In this document: positions 7,904-16,739 of the stretch, piece by piece
Layout of the letters: every line of letters starts with the position of its first letter
How positions within the stretch are numbered: position 1 is the first letter of the stretch
DNA from: Thermoplasmata archaeon
Lineage (GTDB): Archaea > Thermoplasmatota > DTKX01 > JAHFTX01
Length of the DNA: 55,602 bases
Assembly: GCA_023265395.1 (NCBI GenBank)
Contig: JAHFTX010000016.1
Span: forward strand, 1 to 55,602
Direction: 5' to 3'
Translations under genes and position numbers: made by a program
Notes under the pieces: model-generated
Seen by the model: the letters and a program-made list of their open reading frames with translations, nothing else
Told to the model about the DNA's origin: nothing
Database searches by the model: none

Positions 7904-9112
7904 TCAGGAGCGCCGGTGGGCAGCGATGGCCGCGGCGTACTGCCCTTCGACGCCGCTGACCACCCGCTCCCAGGTGAAGAGCTCGAGCGCCCGGGCGCGC
8001 CCGGCTTGCCCCATGGCCGCACGCAGCGGCGCGTCGCGCAGCAGCCGGTCGATGGCCGCCGCGAGCGCAGGGGCGTCTGCGTAGGGGACCAGCAGCCCGG
8101 TGCGGCCTGCGGCGACCAGCTCGGGCATCCCGCCGCGGTCGGTGGCCACGCAGGGCTTGCCCGCAGCCATCGCCTCGGCCAGCACGATCCCGAAGGCCTC
8201 GTACTCCGAGGGGAGCACGAACAGGTCGCAGGCAGCGAACGCCGACAGGAAGAGACGGTCGTCCTCGAGGTGGCCCGGCAGCAGCACGGTGCGCGCCAAC
8301 CCCGCCGCGGCCACCTGGTGCCGCAGCGCAGCGGCGGCGCCGAAGTCGCCGCCGACGAGCACCACGCGCAGGCCCGCGTGGTCCGCCACCAGCTCCTCCG
8401 TCGCGCGCACCAAGGTGTCGAGTCCCTTGTTGGACGCCAGCCGGCCGGCGTAGAGCACCAGCGGGGCGTCGGCGGGGATCCCAAGGTGCGTGCGCGCCTC
8501 GCTCCCCGGAGGCAGGGTCGCAAAGCGCCGTGGGTCGATGCCGCTGGTGAGGGTCGCCGCGCGGCGCGGATCGAGTCCGAGGTGCTGCAGCGCCGCGCGC
8601 TCCTGTGCCGAGTTGACGATGACACGGTCGAAGGCCCGAAGCACCGGCGGCCCCAACCACCGGTCGTAGGCGTGGCGCAGGCCGGCACGGCGCTGCCCCC
8701 CCGACATCGACCAGGGGGGGTGGTAATGTGGCGTAAAGACCGTGGGCCAGTCCGCCAGACGACCGACCAGCGCCGCCGCACCGGTGTAGGACATGCCGTA
8801 GACGTGCACATGGACGACGTCAGGCCAGTGGCGCACCTGCAGCAGCCGCGCACCGAGGCTGGGCAGCAGCACGTAGTGCGCCTCGCCACCGAGCGTGAAG
8901 CCGCGATGGCGCTCCACCGGGACACCCGAGACCTCCGCCCACTGCGGGTCGGTGGGCGGCAGGCGCTCGAAGGGGATCTCCTTGCGCAGGTCCGAGGTCA
9001 GCACCCGTACCTGGTGCCCGCGCGCCTGCAGGCGCGTGCACAGCTGGGCGACATGGGTCTCGACGCCTCCGGGGGCGGGCGGGTAGCGGATGCACAGCTG
9101 CAGAATCCGCAC
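7904..9112 (-). CDS. GT4-family glycosyltransferase
   Basis: 402 residues from GTG 9112. The N-terminus VRILQLCIRYPPAPGGVETH is the standard opening of GT-B, GT4-type retaining glycosyltransferases (first beta strand and Gly-rich loop). The C-terminal domain contains VLYAGRLASNKGLDTLV (sugar-nucleotide domain) and EAFGIVLAEAMAAGKP, the E-x7-E motif that contacts the donor. It should transfer a sugar from a nucleotide donor to a lipid or glycan on the cytoplasmic membrane face; the sugar and acceptor cannot be read from sequence. The frame is open upstream to 9322, but GTG 9112 gives the family N-terminus and lies ~33 nt after a promoter-like box. The KaiC-like gene diverges from it; the CARDB operon is downstream in the same direction. 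It may serve surface glycosylation. Confidence 0.92.
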   Translation of the reverse strand: MRILQLCIRYPPAPGGVETHVAQLCTRLQARGHQVRVLTSDLRKEIPFERLPPTDPQWAEVSGVPVERHRGFTLGGEAHYVLLPSLGARLLQVRHWPDVVHVHVYGMSYTGAAALVGRLADWPTVFTPHYHPPWSMSGGQRRAGLRHAYDRWLGPPVLRAFDRVIVNSAQERAALQHLGLDPRRAATLTSGIDPRRFATLPPGSEARTHLGIPADAPLVLYAGRLASNKGLDTLVRATEELVADHAGLRVVLVGGDFGAAAALRHQVAAAGLARTVLLPGHLEDDRLFLSAFAACDLFVLPSEYEAFGIVLAEAMAAGKPCVATDRGGMPELVAAGRTGLLVPYADAPALAAAIDRLLRDAPLRAAMGQAGRARALELFTWERVVSGVEGQYAAAIAAHRRS

Positions 9113-9133
9113 GGCTGCGCAGCTCCACCGTCG

Positions 9134-9147
9134 CCTTTGGAGGTTTC
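9134..9147 (-). promoter_or_regulatory. Promoter box for the GT4 glycosyltransferase
   Basis: Minus strand GAAACCTCCAAAGG. The AACC begins 33 nt before GTG 9112, the same geometry as several other genes here (AACCTC-type box, leaderless start). The box is weak in A/T. Confidence 0.45.
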
Positions 9148-9172
9148 GCCCTCGTGGAACGGCTCGACCGCC

Positions 9173-9183
9173 AACCTCAAGAA
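9173..9183 (+). promoter_or_regulatory. Promoter-like box for the KaiC-like ATPase gene
   Basis: AACCTCAAGAA begins 43 nt before ATG 9216, matching the AACCTC-type boxes of neighbouring genes but ~10 nt farther from the start, which would give a leader of about 10 nt. Confidence 0.4.
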
Positions 9184-9215
9184 CGGGCGCCCCCCTCCTG
9201 CGGCCCGGGAGTGGC

Positions 9216-10763
9216 ATGGAAGAACCCCCCGCTGCGGTCCCACCGGCCCTCTCGGCCTTCCTCAGCGCCCAAGGCGGTCGCAGCCTGATCATCCGTGGCA
9301 TGAGCGGCACGGGCAAGACCACGTTGGCCCTGCAGCTGATGGAGCACGCCGGGCGGCTGCCCCAGACCTTCTACGTCAGCACCCGCGTCTCCGACTCGGC
9401 GCTCTACCGCCATTTCCCGTGGCTGGAGGCCAAGGAGTGGCGCGAACGGCTGCTCGACTGCAGCCGCGAGCTGCTGCGGAGCCTCTCGCCGCGCGGGAGC
9501 CGGGCGTTGCCCCAGGCCCACGAGGGCCGCTCCGAGGTCGTCCACGCCAGCCGTCGTTTCCTCAGCCATGTCTATGACGGCGACATCTCCGCCAGCGGCA
9601 CCCTCGACCGCACCCAGCTGCAGCGGCTCTCCGCGGCTTACGACGTCGAGGACCTGAGCGTGCTCTACGACCGCATCGCTGCGGTGCTCCCGGCAAAGCC
9701 GCTGGTGGTCATCGACAGCCTCGAGGGGCTCGCCGAGCAGCTGGACCTGAGCATGGTCAAGCTGGTCCAGGTGCTCCAGAAGGACCTCGTCGAGCACAGC
9801 GGCATCGACCTGGTGCTGGTGCTCGAGACCGACCGCAGCGTCGACCTCGACTACCTCGTCGATGGCGTCGCCCAGCTGCGGCGCACGGAGATCGACGGCC
9901 GTCGCATCCGCCAGCTGGAGACCCTCAAGCTCCGGGGCGTCGAGGTGGGCCACCCGCTGGCCCTCTTCTCCCTCTCGGGGGGGCGCTTCCGGCACTTCCC
10001 GCGCTACGGCGGCGAGGAGGTCCAGCCGCTGGCCAAGCGCGGCGCCCCCCCCTGGAACGGTGTCGAGGAGAACAGCGGTTTCTACTCCAGCGGCAACCGC
10101 AGCCTCGATTCGGTTCTCGGGGGGGGCTTCCCCATCGGCGGCAACGTCCTGCTAGAGCTGATGGACAACGTCCCCCAGGAGGTCTACGAGGGGCTGCTCT
10201 ACGGCCTGGTAGCCTCCTTCATCACCCGTGGCCGGGGCGTGATGGTGGTGCCCTTCAACACCAACAGTCCCGAGGACTTCGGGGCCATGGCCACCGGCGC
10301 CGGCGGGGCGGGCACCGAGCTGCTGCGGGTGGCGGTCAAGCAGGCCCTCGACAAGCCGCCGACCGAACCCTACATCTTCACCCTCGGCTACGAGGACATC
10401 ACCAAGGACTACGAGCGGTGGCTGCGCGAGCGCGCCAAGCTGCGGGAGCGCACCGGCAAGGGGATCCTCGAGCTGATAGCCCTCGAGACGCAGGAGGCGC
10501 GCTTTGGCGAGGAGAGCTACAAGGGGCCGCTGTCGATCAGCAGCGAGCAGGCGCGCGTCGAAGGGGACCTGATCGTGCGGCTGAGCAAGCCTGGGCTCGA
10601 CCTGGTCACGCAGCGTGCGGCCAACGCCTCGAGCATCCACCTCAAGCTCCGCCGCCTCCATGGCGCCGTGGTGCTCTATGGCGAGCGCCCGCAGACCGAG
10701 ATGTTCGTGCTGCAGCAGGGACGCTTCGGCGCCTTCGACGCCCACCTGGTGCCGATGCTCTGA
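9216..10763 (+). CDS. KaiC/RecA-superfamily ATPase with a degenerate second domain
   Basis: 515 residues from ATG 9216 (the frame is open to 9090 but the extra residues are low-complexity and overlap the divergent promoter). Residues 28-35 form Walker A (GMSGTGKT). Walker B is near 164-171 (PLVVIDSLEGL). The domain resembles archaeal KaiC-like ATPases. A second KaiC-like half begins near residue 288 (NRSLDSVLGGGFPIGGNVLL); where a P-loop would lie it reads PIGGNVLLEL and lacks the GKT, so this half is probably inactive for ATP hydrolysis. Such two-half proteins in archaea are thought to be regulators or scaffolds for signalling or motility, but the actual role is unknown. It converges on the integrin-like gene with only 4 nt between stop codons. 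Confidence 0.88.
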   Translation: MEEPPAAVPPALSAFLSAQGGRSLIIRGMSGTGKTTLALQLMEHAGRLPQTFYVSTRVSDSALYRHFPWLEAKEWRERLLDCSRELLRSLSPRGSRALPQAHEGRSEVVHASRRFLSHVYDGDISASGTLDRTQLQRLSAAYDVEDLSVLYDRIAAVLPAKPLVVIDSLEGLAEQLDLSMVKLVQVLQKDLVEHSGIDLVLVLETDRSVDLDYLVDGVAQLRRTEIDGRRIRQLETLKLRGVEVGHPLALFSLSGGRFRHFPRYGGEEVQPLAKRGAPPWNGVEENSGFYSSGNRSLDSVLGGGFPIGGNVLLELMDNVPQEVYEGLLYGLVASFITRGRGVMVVPFNTNSPEDFGAMATGAGGAGTELLRVAVKQALDKPPTEPYIFTLGYEDITKDYERWLRERAKLRERTGKGILELIALETQEARFGEESYKGPLSISSEQARVEGDLIVRLSKPGLDLVTQRAANASSIHLKLRRLHGAVVLYGERPQTEMFVLQQGRFGAFDAHLVPML

Positions 10764-10767
10764 GGGC

Positions 10768-13700
10768 CTAGAGGTCCTCGAGGATCTTCTTGGAGATCCC
10801 CTCGCTGTCGTCATCGTCGGTGCTCGGCGCGGGCCCGATCGACGAGAGGTCGCGCTCGAGCTCCTCGAGCAGCGAGTCGGTGTCCAGTCGGTCCACCGCG
10901 GAGCTGGTGGCCAAGGCGTCGAGGTCTGCCGTGGTCTGATGGTCGTCGGCCTCGGCAGGTTCCTTCGCAACAGGAGCGGGCGCCACCGCGGCGTCGGCCT
11001 TGGGCACCGCTGCGGCGGGCGCTGCCGCCGCCACGGAGCTTGGCGTGGGGGGTCTCTTGCCGCGGCGGGATGCCTCTTCGGTGGCGGTGCCCTTGTCCTT
11101 GCCCTTCTTGCCCCCCGAGGGTGGTGCCGAGAGCGCCGGTGGGCCATCATCGTCAGGCGGCGACACCGCAGCAGCCTTGGGCTTGGAGGCGCGTGCCGTC
11201 GCCGCAGCGGCCGCCTGCTGCTGCTCCAAGCGGATGCGCAGCGCCTCGAGTTCGGAACGGGTGCGGCGCAGCGTGACGTCGCGCTCCTCGAGCGCCGTGG
11301 CGTGGGCGGCGACCTGCTCCTGCTGCTGGGCGCGCGCCGTCGCCTGCTGCGACTCGGCCTTGGCCAGGGCCGCCTGCGCCGTGGCCAGCTGCCCCTGCAG
11401 GATCTTGGTCGCCCCATCGTCGATGGGGGCGATCGTCGGCAGGGGCTCGACCTTGGGTGGCGCCTTGCGGGCCGGCGGCGGTGCAGCCGACCTTCGGCGC
11501 GCGACGATGGCCAGCAGCACCAGGCCGACCGCCAGCCCCACGGCCGCGCCCACGCCGATGCTGCGCACCTCGGGGAACACCACCACGGGGGCGGGGTGCC
11601 GCACCGGCGGCTGCTCGACCGACGGGATGCCCACCTTGAGCGGGAAGCTCATCTGCACCGGCACGATGCCATCGGTGACCTCGACGACGACGTCGTAGTC
11701 CCCCACCTGGGTCGGCGTCGGGGTGAAGGTGAAGATGGCCCCCGAGGCGATCTTCGCCCCGTTGGGTCCTTCGACCAGGCGCCAGCTGAGGGTATCCTCA
11801 TCACCGTCGGTCGCCTGCAGTTCGACGACCGTGGTCTGGTTGACCACGGCCGTCACCAGCCCCAGCTGCACCGGTTCGGGGGCGTGGTTGGCTCCCGCCG
11901 CACGCACACCGACCGTCCAGTGCTGGTCGACGGCGACGACCCCGTCGCTGACGACCACCGTGACCTCGTGGTCGCCCTTCTGACCGGCGACGGGGGTCCA
12001 GCTGATCATGCCCAGCGACGCATCGATGGTCATGCCGGCGGGACGGACGCTCAGGGCAAAGGAGAGGGCCGTCGAGTCGGGGTCGACGGCACCGACGGTG
12101 TAGCGGTAGAGCTGCCCCACCAGCGCCGCCGTCGGCGGGGTGGTGGTGATGGTCGGGGGGGAGTTGAGGCGCGCATCGGGCGAGACGGTGAAGCGCCACA
12201 CCCCGCTCTCGGAGCTCCCCGCCAGCCACGGGTCCTGGGGCTGGACGCTCCAGTAGTAGACCTCCCCCGGGAGGAGCGCGTTCTCGACGAGGTAGGAGGT
12301 CGTGTGCAGCCGCTGGGCCACCAGCGCACCCGGCACGCGGGTGGTCACCGCCGTCTGGCTGTCGGAGAGGTAGACGTCGAAGGCCACCTCGGCGTCGTCG
12401 TAGGGGTCCTCGTCGTGCAATGTCCACGAGAGCGAGGGGTTGGTGACCTCGATCGTGCTGCCGTTGGCGGGCGCGACGTAGGCGACGGTGGGCGGCACGT
12501 TGTCGGGTGGGCCGATGGCCACGCGCACGGTGAACTCCTGCACCACCTCGACCATCCCGTCGGTGACGAGCAGCTGCAGCGGCACCGCACCGGCGGCGGC
12601 GGCGCTGGGGGTCCACAGGATCGTCCCGGTGGCCTCGTCGATGCTCGGACCCAGCAGCGGGCTGAGCAGGCGGAAGCGCAAGGTGGTGTTGGGGTCGGGG
12701 TCGAGCACGCTCGGGACGTAGACGAAGGGGGAATCCACCGACGCGTTGGCCGGCGGCACCGACAGGAAGGTGGGCGCGTCGTTGATGTTGTGCACCAGGA
12801 TCGTGCCCGTGACGTCCGGTCCGCTGTCGTTGGCATCCCGCAGCGTCAGCGTCAGCGCCCGCAGCCCGACGTCGAGGTCGCCGGGGGTCCCATACAGGCT
12901 TGGGCCCGAGGCATTGAGCTGCAGGAAGGTCGCGTTGCCGCTGAGCGCCAGGGTGAGGTTGTCACCGGCATCGGGGTCGAGCAGGGTGAGGTTGAGCAGG
13001 AAGGGCTGGTCCTCGGTGGCCTCGAGGAGGAGGTCGGTGAGCAGCTGCGGGGGATCGTTGACGTTGGTGACCTCGAGCACGAAGTCGTGGCCGTCGATGC
13101 CGCCGTGGCCATCGTCGACACTGACGTTGACCAACGAGACTTGCACGTCTTGGGGGCCGGGGGTGCCGCTGAGCACGCCATCGGTGGCGTTGAGCGAGAG
13201 CCAGGCCGGACCCGCCACCAGGGCGTAGGTGACCGTCCCGGCGCCGTCGTCGTCGCTGTCGTAGTCGACCGAGTAGAGGCTGCCCTGCGTGGCGGTCAGC
13301 AGGTCGGTGCCCAGCAACGTCGGGGCGACGTTGGTGACGCTCAGGCTGACGTTGGCGAAGGTGCTCTGACCGTAGGCGTCGCTGAGGGTGACGTTGACGT
13401 AGTAGGACCCGACCGCGCCGTTGTCGGCGGTGCCCTCGAGGGAGGGCGCGCTGTCGTTGAGGCTCAGGAATGAGGCGTTGGTCGCCAGGGCCCAGTCGTA
13501 GAAGTGCGAGCCAGCGGCCCCAAGCGGCACGACCGCGTCGTCATCCTCCTCGATGCTCAGCGGTCCTAGGGGCGGGCTGAAGGCCAGGCCGGCGGTGATG
13601 TTGACGACCACCGAGAGCGAATCGTCGATCGTCGCGACACGCACCACGTCGGTGGGGTCAGCCACGAACCGCTGCAGCAGCGGCGCGGCGCTCGCCCCCA

Positions 13701-15408
13701 GTCGCAGCGTGCCGACGAAGACCCCGCTGGCCGCCGCGCTCTCGCGCAGGGCCATCGTCCACCCCGTCGCGTCGCTCGAGCCGTTGATCCGGACCGACAC
13801 GACGTCCCGGTGGAGCCCGTCGCCGTCGGTGGCGTTGAGGGCGATGGTCAGCGTACCGCCCTGGGGCATCTCATCGACCCACAGGGTGCGGGCGGCGTCG
13901 CCGTAGAGGGCGATGCCGCTGATCGCCGACGGGGCCGTGTTGGTCTCGGGCTGCTCGATGAAGATGCTGCCCGCCCCGGCGGCGACCCTGCCGTCGGAGG
14001 GAGCGCCGTGGACGACTTCGGGCAGGCCATCGCCATCGAGGTCCCCGGCCGCGATGGTCGCAAAGGAATCGACGGCGGCACTGATGCCCCCGAAGCTGGA
14101 GGGCACCGCGCCGATGCCGATGGTGCCGCCCAGCACCGTGCTCCCCGGCAGCAGCAGCAGCGCTCCGCCGTCGGCGACCTTGCCCGCGCAGGCGACGCAG
14201 CCGATCACCAGGTCGGCGATCCCATCGCCTTGGAGGTCCACCACCGACCCCAGCGAGCTGCCCAGCGAATCGCCGGTGGCGGCACCTTGCAGCACCAGCG
14301 AGGCGTCGTCGGTGTCGCCCACCGCCGGCCAGGGGTCGCCGCCGACGAAGAGCCGGGCGACGCCCCCGTCGGCGGGGACGCCGACGTCCTCCTCTGGCGC
14401 GCCCACCAGCAGGTCGCCCATCCCATCGCCGGTGACGTCGCCGACGCCGGCGACGCTGGCACCAAAGCGCGCGTCCTGCTGCAGCCCATCGATGCGCGCG
14501 TCCGCCGCCTGGTCGATGTCGGCGCTGGGCGGCAGGGGGGAGGTGCCATCGATGCGGTAGACCGCGCCCGTGGCGATCCCGTTGACGTGATCGGCCTCCG
14601 AGGAGCTGACCACCAGCTCGTCGTCGCCATCGCCGTCGAGGTCGGGGGCGATGGCTCCGTCGGAGGGGAAGGGGGCGCCCACCGCCGCTGCGGAATAGTC
14701 GCGCGATGCCGTGGCGATGAGCGCGGCGCCGGGCCACGATGCCCGACCCAAGAGCACGTAGAGGCTGCCCGACGGGTCGGCCTCGCCGCCCACGAGCAGG
14801 TCGGCGCGGCCGTCACCGTCGAGGTCGCCACCGCCGACGACCAGACGCCCCAGCTCCTCGCTGGCCGTCGGGGAGCTCCACAGCGAATCGGCGTCGGTGT
14901 AGAGATAGGAGGCGGCCCACAGCGGTCGGCCGAGGAAGATGGCCACCGATCCGGCACAGGGGGCGCTCGTCGAGTCGCAGGGTGCGGCGATCACCAGGTC
15001 GTCGGTGCCATCGCCATCGAGGTCGCCCATGCGCCCGGCGGCGACGCGCAGCTGCCCGCCGGCCGGGCCGTCGATGGTCGTGGGCGCTGCGGCGACCGAG
15101 GTGTTGGCCGACGGGAGCGTGCCACCGAAGAATATCGCCACCGCGCCATCGCCCCCGACCATCGGGCTTGCCACCACCAGGTCGTCGACGCCGTCGCCGT
15201 CGAGGTCCCCCGGGACGGCCACCGACTCCCCCCATGCGTCGTTGGCGTTCTGTCCCTCGATCGAGGCGGGCGCCAGCGCCACCGAGGTCCGCACCGGCGG
15301 CAGCGCCAGCGACAGCGCGCTCAGCAGCGGCAGCGCCAGCACCAGGCTGAGCACCAGCCCCGCAGGGAGGGTGCCGGTGCCTGGGCGGGCAGGGGTGCGC
15401 GGCGCCAT
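10768..15408 (-). CDS. Giant integrin-alpha-like membrane protein: seven FG-GAP repeats, Ig/cadherin-like modules, TM, cytoplasmic coiled coil
   Basis: About 1546 residues. ATG 15408 is 34 nt downstream of an AACCTCTTT box; an in-frame TTG lies at 15435. A signal peptide (~1-35) precedes seven FG-GAP motifs in residues ~60-470, e.g. DLDGDGVDDLVVASP, DLDGDGTDDLVIAAP, DVTGDGMGDLLVGAP and DLDGDGLPEVVHGAP, enough for a seven-bladed propeller. Residues ~480-1270 contain a chain of putative-Ig/cadherin-like repeats (NVNDPPQLL, NINDAPTFL, VYYWSVQPQDPW). A TM helix lies at ~1280-1304 ([20 protein letters not shown]). The ~240-residue cytoplasmic part has a long coiled coil (~1325-1400, Ala/Gln/Glu-rich), an Ala/Pro/Lys-rich linker and an acidic end (LEELERDL, STDDDDSEG). 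This layout resembles an integrin alpha chain. The function is inferred: adhesion or envelope-to-cytoplasm linkage. It stops with TAG. Confidence 0.9.
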   Translation of the reverse strand: MAPRTPARPGTGTLPAGLVLSLVLALPLLSALSLALPPVRTSVALAPASIEGQNANDAWGESVAVPGDLDGDGVDDLVVASPMVGGDGAVAIFFGGTLPSANTSVAAAPTTIDGPAGGQLRVAAGRMGDLDGDGTDDLVIAAPCDSTSAPCAGSVAIFLGRPLWAASYLYTDADSLWSSPTASEELGRLVVGGGDLDGDGRADLLVGGEADPSGSLYVLLGRASWPGAALIATASRDYSAAAVGAPFPSDGAIAPDLDGDGDDELVVSSSEADHVNGIATGAVYRIDGTSPLPPSADIDQAADARIDGLQQDARFGASVAGVGDVTGDGMGDLLVGAPEEDVGVPADGGVARLFVGGDPWPAVGDTDDASLVLQGAATGDSLGSSLGSVVDLQGDGIADLVIGCVACAGKVADGGALLLLPGSTVLGGTIGIGAVPSSFGGISAAVDSFATIAAGDLDGDGLPEVVHGAPSDGRVAAGAGSIFIEQPETNTAPSAISGIALYGDAARTLWVDEMPQGGTLTIALNATDGDGLHRDVVSVRINGSSDATGWTMALRESAAASGVFVGTLRLGASAAPLLQRFVADPTDVVRVATIDDSLSVVVNITAGLAFSPPLGPLSIEEDDDAVVPLGAAGSHFYDWALATNASFLSLNDSAPSLEGTADNGAVGSYYVNVTLSDAYGQSTFANVSLSVTNVAPTLLGTDLLTATQGSLYSVDYDSDDDGAGTVTYALVAGPAWLSLNATDGVLSGTPGPQDVQVSLVNVSVDDGHGGIDGHDFVLEVTNVNDPPQLLTDLLLEATEDQPFLLNLTLLDPDAGDNLTLALSGNATFLQLNASGPSLYGTPGDLDVGLRALTLTLRDANDSGPDVTGTILVHNINDAPTFLSVPPANASVDSPFVYVPSVLDPDPNTTLRFRLLSPLLGPSIDEATGTILWTPSAAAAGAVPLQLLVTDGMVEVVQEFTVRVAIGPPDNVPPTVAYVAPANGSTIEVTNPSLSWTLHDEDPYDDAEVAFDVYLSDSQTAVTTRVPGALVAQRLHTTSYLVENALLPGEVYYWSVQPQDPWLAGSSESGVWRFTVSPDARLNSPPTITTTPPTAALVGQLYRYTVGAVDPDSTALSFALSVRPAGMTIDASLGMISWTPVAGQKGDHEVTVVVSDGVVAVDQHWTVGVRAAGANHAPEPVQLGLVTAVVNQTTVVELQATDGDEDTLSWRLVEGPNGAKIASGAIFTFTPTPTQVGDYDVVVEVTDGIVPVQMSFPLKVGIPSVEQPPVRHPAPVVVFPEVRSIGVGAAVGLAVGLVLLAIVARRRSAAPPPARKAPPKVEPLPTIAPIDDGATKILQGQLATAQAALAKAESQQATARAQQQEQVAAHATALEERDVTLRRTRSELEALRIRLEQQQAAAAATARASKPKAAAVSPPDDDGPPALSAPPSGGKKGKDKGTATEEASRRGKRPPTPSSVAAAAPAAAVPKADAAVAPAPVAKEPAEADDHQTTADLDALATSSAVDRLDTDSLLEELERDLSSIGPAPSTDDDDSEGISKKILEDL

Positions 15409-15430
15409 GGTCCCCTTCTTCCCATAGGAC

Positions 15431-15443
15431 GGCAAAGAGGTTG
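15431..15443 (-). promoter_or_regulatory. Promoter box for the integrin-like gene
   Basis: Minus strand CAACCTCTTTGCC. AACC begins 34 nt before ATG 15408, one of the best matches to the AACCTCTTT-type box found repeatedly in this window; it supports ATG 15408 as a leaderless start. Confidence 0.55.
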
Positions 15444-15465
15444 CGCCCCGGGGGGGTCGCCCTCA

Positions 15466-15861
15466 TCAGCCCAGCAGGGCGATGATGGCCTCGGCGGGCT
15501 GGCCGTCGTGGGCCTGCAGCGCCGCGCGCGCCTGGGCATCGGAGGCGCCGGTCTGCTCCATCACCAGAGCGACGTCCTCCTCGGAATAGCGGGGCGCCCT
15601 GGCCTTGGTGCCCTTGGGAGGGGCCGCGCCCAGGTCGCCACCGAGGGTCGAGAGGGGTACCGTCCGGGCCTTGCCCACGACCTGGAAGGTCGTGGCCCCC
15701 GAGACGGTCATGCGGGTGACCTCGGGCCCCTTGATCACCAGCGCCTCGTCCTTGAGCTTGATGATCACCTCGGTCGCCTCCAGCGGCGCCATCTCGATGC
15801 CCTGGGCCCGCAACATCTTCTCGAGCTGCTTGGGGTTCATCCCCCGCATCCCTGGGAACAT
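15466..15861 (-). CDS. nac: Nascent polypeptide-associated complex protein (archaeal NAC alpha)
   Basis: 131 residues, the usual archaeal NAC size. The N-terminus MFPGMRGMNPKQLEKMLRAQ is the characteristic Met/Gly-rich start. The NAC beta-barrel domain follows (VIIKLKDEALVIKGPEVTRM, FQVVGKART), and residues ~88-131 form the UBA domain (YSEEDVALVMEQTGASDAQA, then AEAIIALL). Archaeal NAC homodimers bind the ribosome near the exit tunnel and shield nascent chains. ATG 15861 is preceded by GGAGGAGC, a good Shine-Dalgarno sequence, as expected for an internal operon gene. It lies 35 nt after the stop of an unrecognised 280-residue protein and appears to be the last gene of a three-gene operon. Its companions are candidate ribosome- or RNA-associated factors, by context only. 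Confidence 0.96.
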   Translation of the reverse strand: MFPGMRGMNPKQLEKMLRAQGIEMAPLEATEVIIKLKDEALVIKGPEVTRMTVSGATTFQVVGKARTVPLSTLGGDLGAAPPKGTKARAPRYSEEDVALVMEQTGASDAQARAALQAHDGQPAEAIIALLG

Positions 15862-15896
15862 CCGCTCCTCCGCGCCAGCCAGACGGGCGCACCCAC

Positions 15897-16739
15897 CTAA
15901 GGGTTGTCCTCGTCGCGGCGCTCCATGCCGTCGAAGAGCGAGGTGGGGCCGATGCCGCGGGTGCGTTCGGGCAGGGTGTACTCCCACCAGCGGTCCAGCA
16001 GCGGCAACGCCCCAAAGGGGGCGAGGATGGCGCGCTGCTCGAGGCTGTGCGGCGGGTGCAAGGGCTCGACGATGACCTTCTGCAGCGGTTGGGCGGCGAC
16101 CGCGCCGAGGAAGCCCTCGAGCAGGTCGGCGAGGCGTCGCAGGTTGCGGCGCGCCGCCTCGGGACGGCTGGGGCTGTCGCTGACCCAGCCCCCGACCTGC
16201 TCGTCGTAGGTGTCGGCCGCCAGCCACAGGGTCGCGCGACTCTGCAGCAGCAGCTGCAGCCCCTTGGGGTTGAGATCGACCTGCACCCACAACGGGGGCA
16301 CCAGCTGCCCCCCCAGGCGACCGTGGAGGCGCTGACGCCACAGCAGCTGCAGGGCCGGCTCGGCGCCGGACCCTGGGATGGCGACCCACCAGCGGCTGCG
16401 GCCGAACCACCGCTGGGTCTCGTGGCGTTCGGGGGGCAGGACGATCCCTTCCCACGGCGGCAGGGTCGGCAGGTCGGTCAGACCCCGCGCGACATCCTCG
16501 ACCTCGGTGGCGACGGTCTCCACCGATTCGGTGGCCGCGGCGACCTCCTCGCCGAAGGGCCCGTGGATCCCCATGGCCGCCGGCCCGACCGGCCCCTGGT
16601 GCATGCGCACCACCGCCGTGGGCGTCCACTGGATGCCCTCCTTGAGGGCCGAGAGCAGCTCGTGCAGGACCACCGGGACGTCGACGCTCGGACCGAAGCG
16701 CACCGTCACCACCAGACGTCCGGCGGTCCCCAGGCTCAC
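15897..16739 (-). CDS. Unrecognised cytoplasmic protein in the NAC operon
   Basis: 280 residues with no family I recognise. It is soluble, without signal peptide or TM. The N-terminal ~70 residues have alternating beta/alpha character (LVVTVRFGPSVDVPVVLHELL, VVRMHQG), a middle section contains Trp-rich stretches (RWFGRSRWWVAIPG, LVPPLWVQVDLNPKG), and the C-terminal third is helical (AARRNLRRLADLLEGFLGAV). Its GTG start overlaps the TGA of the upstream gene in a GTGA junction (16736-16739), so the two are translationally coupled, and NAC follows 35 nt downstream. The context suggests a partner in protein synthesis, folding or a related complex; that is a guess from neighbourhood only. It ends with TAG. 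Confidence 0.82.
   Translation of the reverse strand: MSLGTAGRLVVTVRFGPSVDVPVVLHELLSALKEGIQWTPTAVVRMHQGPVGPAAMGIHGPFGEEVAAATESVETVATEVEDVARGLTDLPTLPPWEGIVLPPERHETQRWFGRSRWWVAIPGSGAEPALQLLWRQRLHGRLGGQLVPPLWVQVDLNPKGLQLLLQSRATLWLAADTYDEQVGGWVSDSPSRPEAARRNLRRLADLLEGFLGAVAAQPLQKVIVEPLHPPHSLEQRAILAPFGALPLLDRWWEYTLPERTRGIGPTSLFDGMERRDEDNP

Noticed and set aside
7904..9322. Longer glycosyltransferase start at 9322
   Set aside because: The extra 70 residues are Arg/Pro-rich, lie under the divergent KaiC gene and precede the typical GT-B N-terminus.
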